From the NCBI RefSeq assembly GCF_016624945.1, contig NZ_JACVUI010000008.1:38720-102719 (forward strand): DNA of 64,000 nucleotides, in the 5' to 3' direction. A program made the translations under genes and the position numbers. The notes under the pieces are model-generated. The model was given only the letters and a program-made list of their open reading frames with translations, did no database searches and had not been told where the DNA came from. Shown here piece after piece: positions 63,870 through 64,000 of the stretch. The number at the start of each line of letters is the position of its first letter. Position 1 is the first letter of the stretch. This stretch comes from Acinetobacter sp. S54. Its GTDB lineage: Bacteria; Pseudomonadota; Gammaproteobacteria; Pseudomonadales; Moraxellaceae.

Positions 63870-64000
63870 AGCCGACCTAGCTTGATGCTGACGAAGCATG
63901 AAGAAGATCATTAAGAGCATAGAAGAACAACTTGTGTGGATTTTTACTGATTGATTAATCGAAATATTATCATTAATTGATTGGTTTAAATTACTCGAAG
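63870..64000 (+). ncRNA. Probable pre-16S rRNA leader (16S itself outside the window)
   Basis: A boxB-like hairpin ATGCT-GACGA-AGCAT lies at about 63883-63897. CTTGTGTGGATTTTT and a long A/T stretch follow, with partly self-complementary TGATTGATTAATCG and TCATTAATTGATTGG segments. This arrangement fits the processing stem of a 16S precursor. The rRNA gene would begin just past 64000. I am confident in a stable-RNA leader, less so that it is rRNA rather than tRNA. Confidence 0.6.

Noticed and set aside
63870..64000. Small protein genes in the last 130 bases
   Set aside because: No frame with a start and Shine-Dalgarno; the hairpin-rich, stop-rich sequence fits a stable RNA leader.

Overview
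The window looks like chromosome from an Acinetobacter species. The evidence is the AT-rich gammaproteobacterial gene content, a close match to the long-chain alkane monooxygenase AlmA, a DUF2789 protein, GlyGly-CTERM-type rhomboid machinery, and ribosomal proteins with Acinetobacter-like tails. I cannot fix the species from sequence alone. I see no insertion sequence, prophage or CRISPR array. Most of the window is core chromosome with short accessory stretches.

Layout. Positions 1-4241: a flavohemoglobin (hmp) cut by the window edge, with tandem NsrR-like operators on its promoter; a HerA/DUF853 ATPase; a MetC-like lyase; and a class I glutamine amidotransferase. Positions 4300-18110: the complete S10-spc-alpha ribosomal protein superoperon, 28 genes from rpsJ to rplQ, including secY and rpoA. 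It has a strong promoter, a structured leader, internal promoter candidates before rplN and rpsM, and a clear terminator. Positions 18236-26504: almA, an acyl-CoA dehydrogenase, sdhE-ygfX, an untracked 35-residue membrane microprotein gene with its own terminator, then a TatT-like lipoprotein, a rhombosortase-like rhomboid protease and a fused TRAP permease. Positions 26874-32811: a minus-strand block with a coiled-coil membrane protein, yheV, prlC, a DHFR-like reductase and rnr. Positions 33078-35960: tRNA-Ser and three identical tRNA-Arg(ACG) genes. The second and third tRNA-Arg bracket a small cassette of a secreted or anchored protein, a VOC protein and an orphan GAF histidine kinase.

Positions 35992-48126 hold small metabolic, transport and regulatory genes: SRPBCC, YcxB-like, FAH, VOC/MFS with a divergent LysR, AraC with a divergent EamA exporter, YihY, WrbA, a double zinc-ribbon membrane protein, xpt and DUF3108. 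Positions 48366-51615 form a Fur-box-associated iron uptake pair, TonB plus a siderophore receptor. Positions 51678-63629 carry housekeeping genes: ybeY-phoH-miaB, slt, a T2-RNase-like pseudoenzyme, mdh, DUF2789, a 2OG dioxygenase, rlmJ and pssA. The final 370 bases look like the double promoter and leader of an rRNA operon whose 16S gene would start just beyond the window.

The most interesting unexplained items are these: the microprotein locus at 21882-22180 with paired TTGTCTGA repeats; the TatT/rhomboid/fused TRAP cluster that lacks an obvious solute-binding protein; the RNase T2 fold with both catalytic histidines replaced; and the tRNA-Arg-bounded cassette. I do not see a clearly new defence or mobile system.
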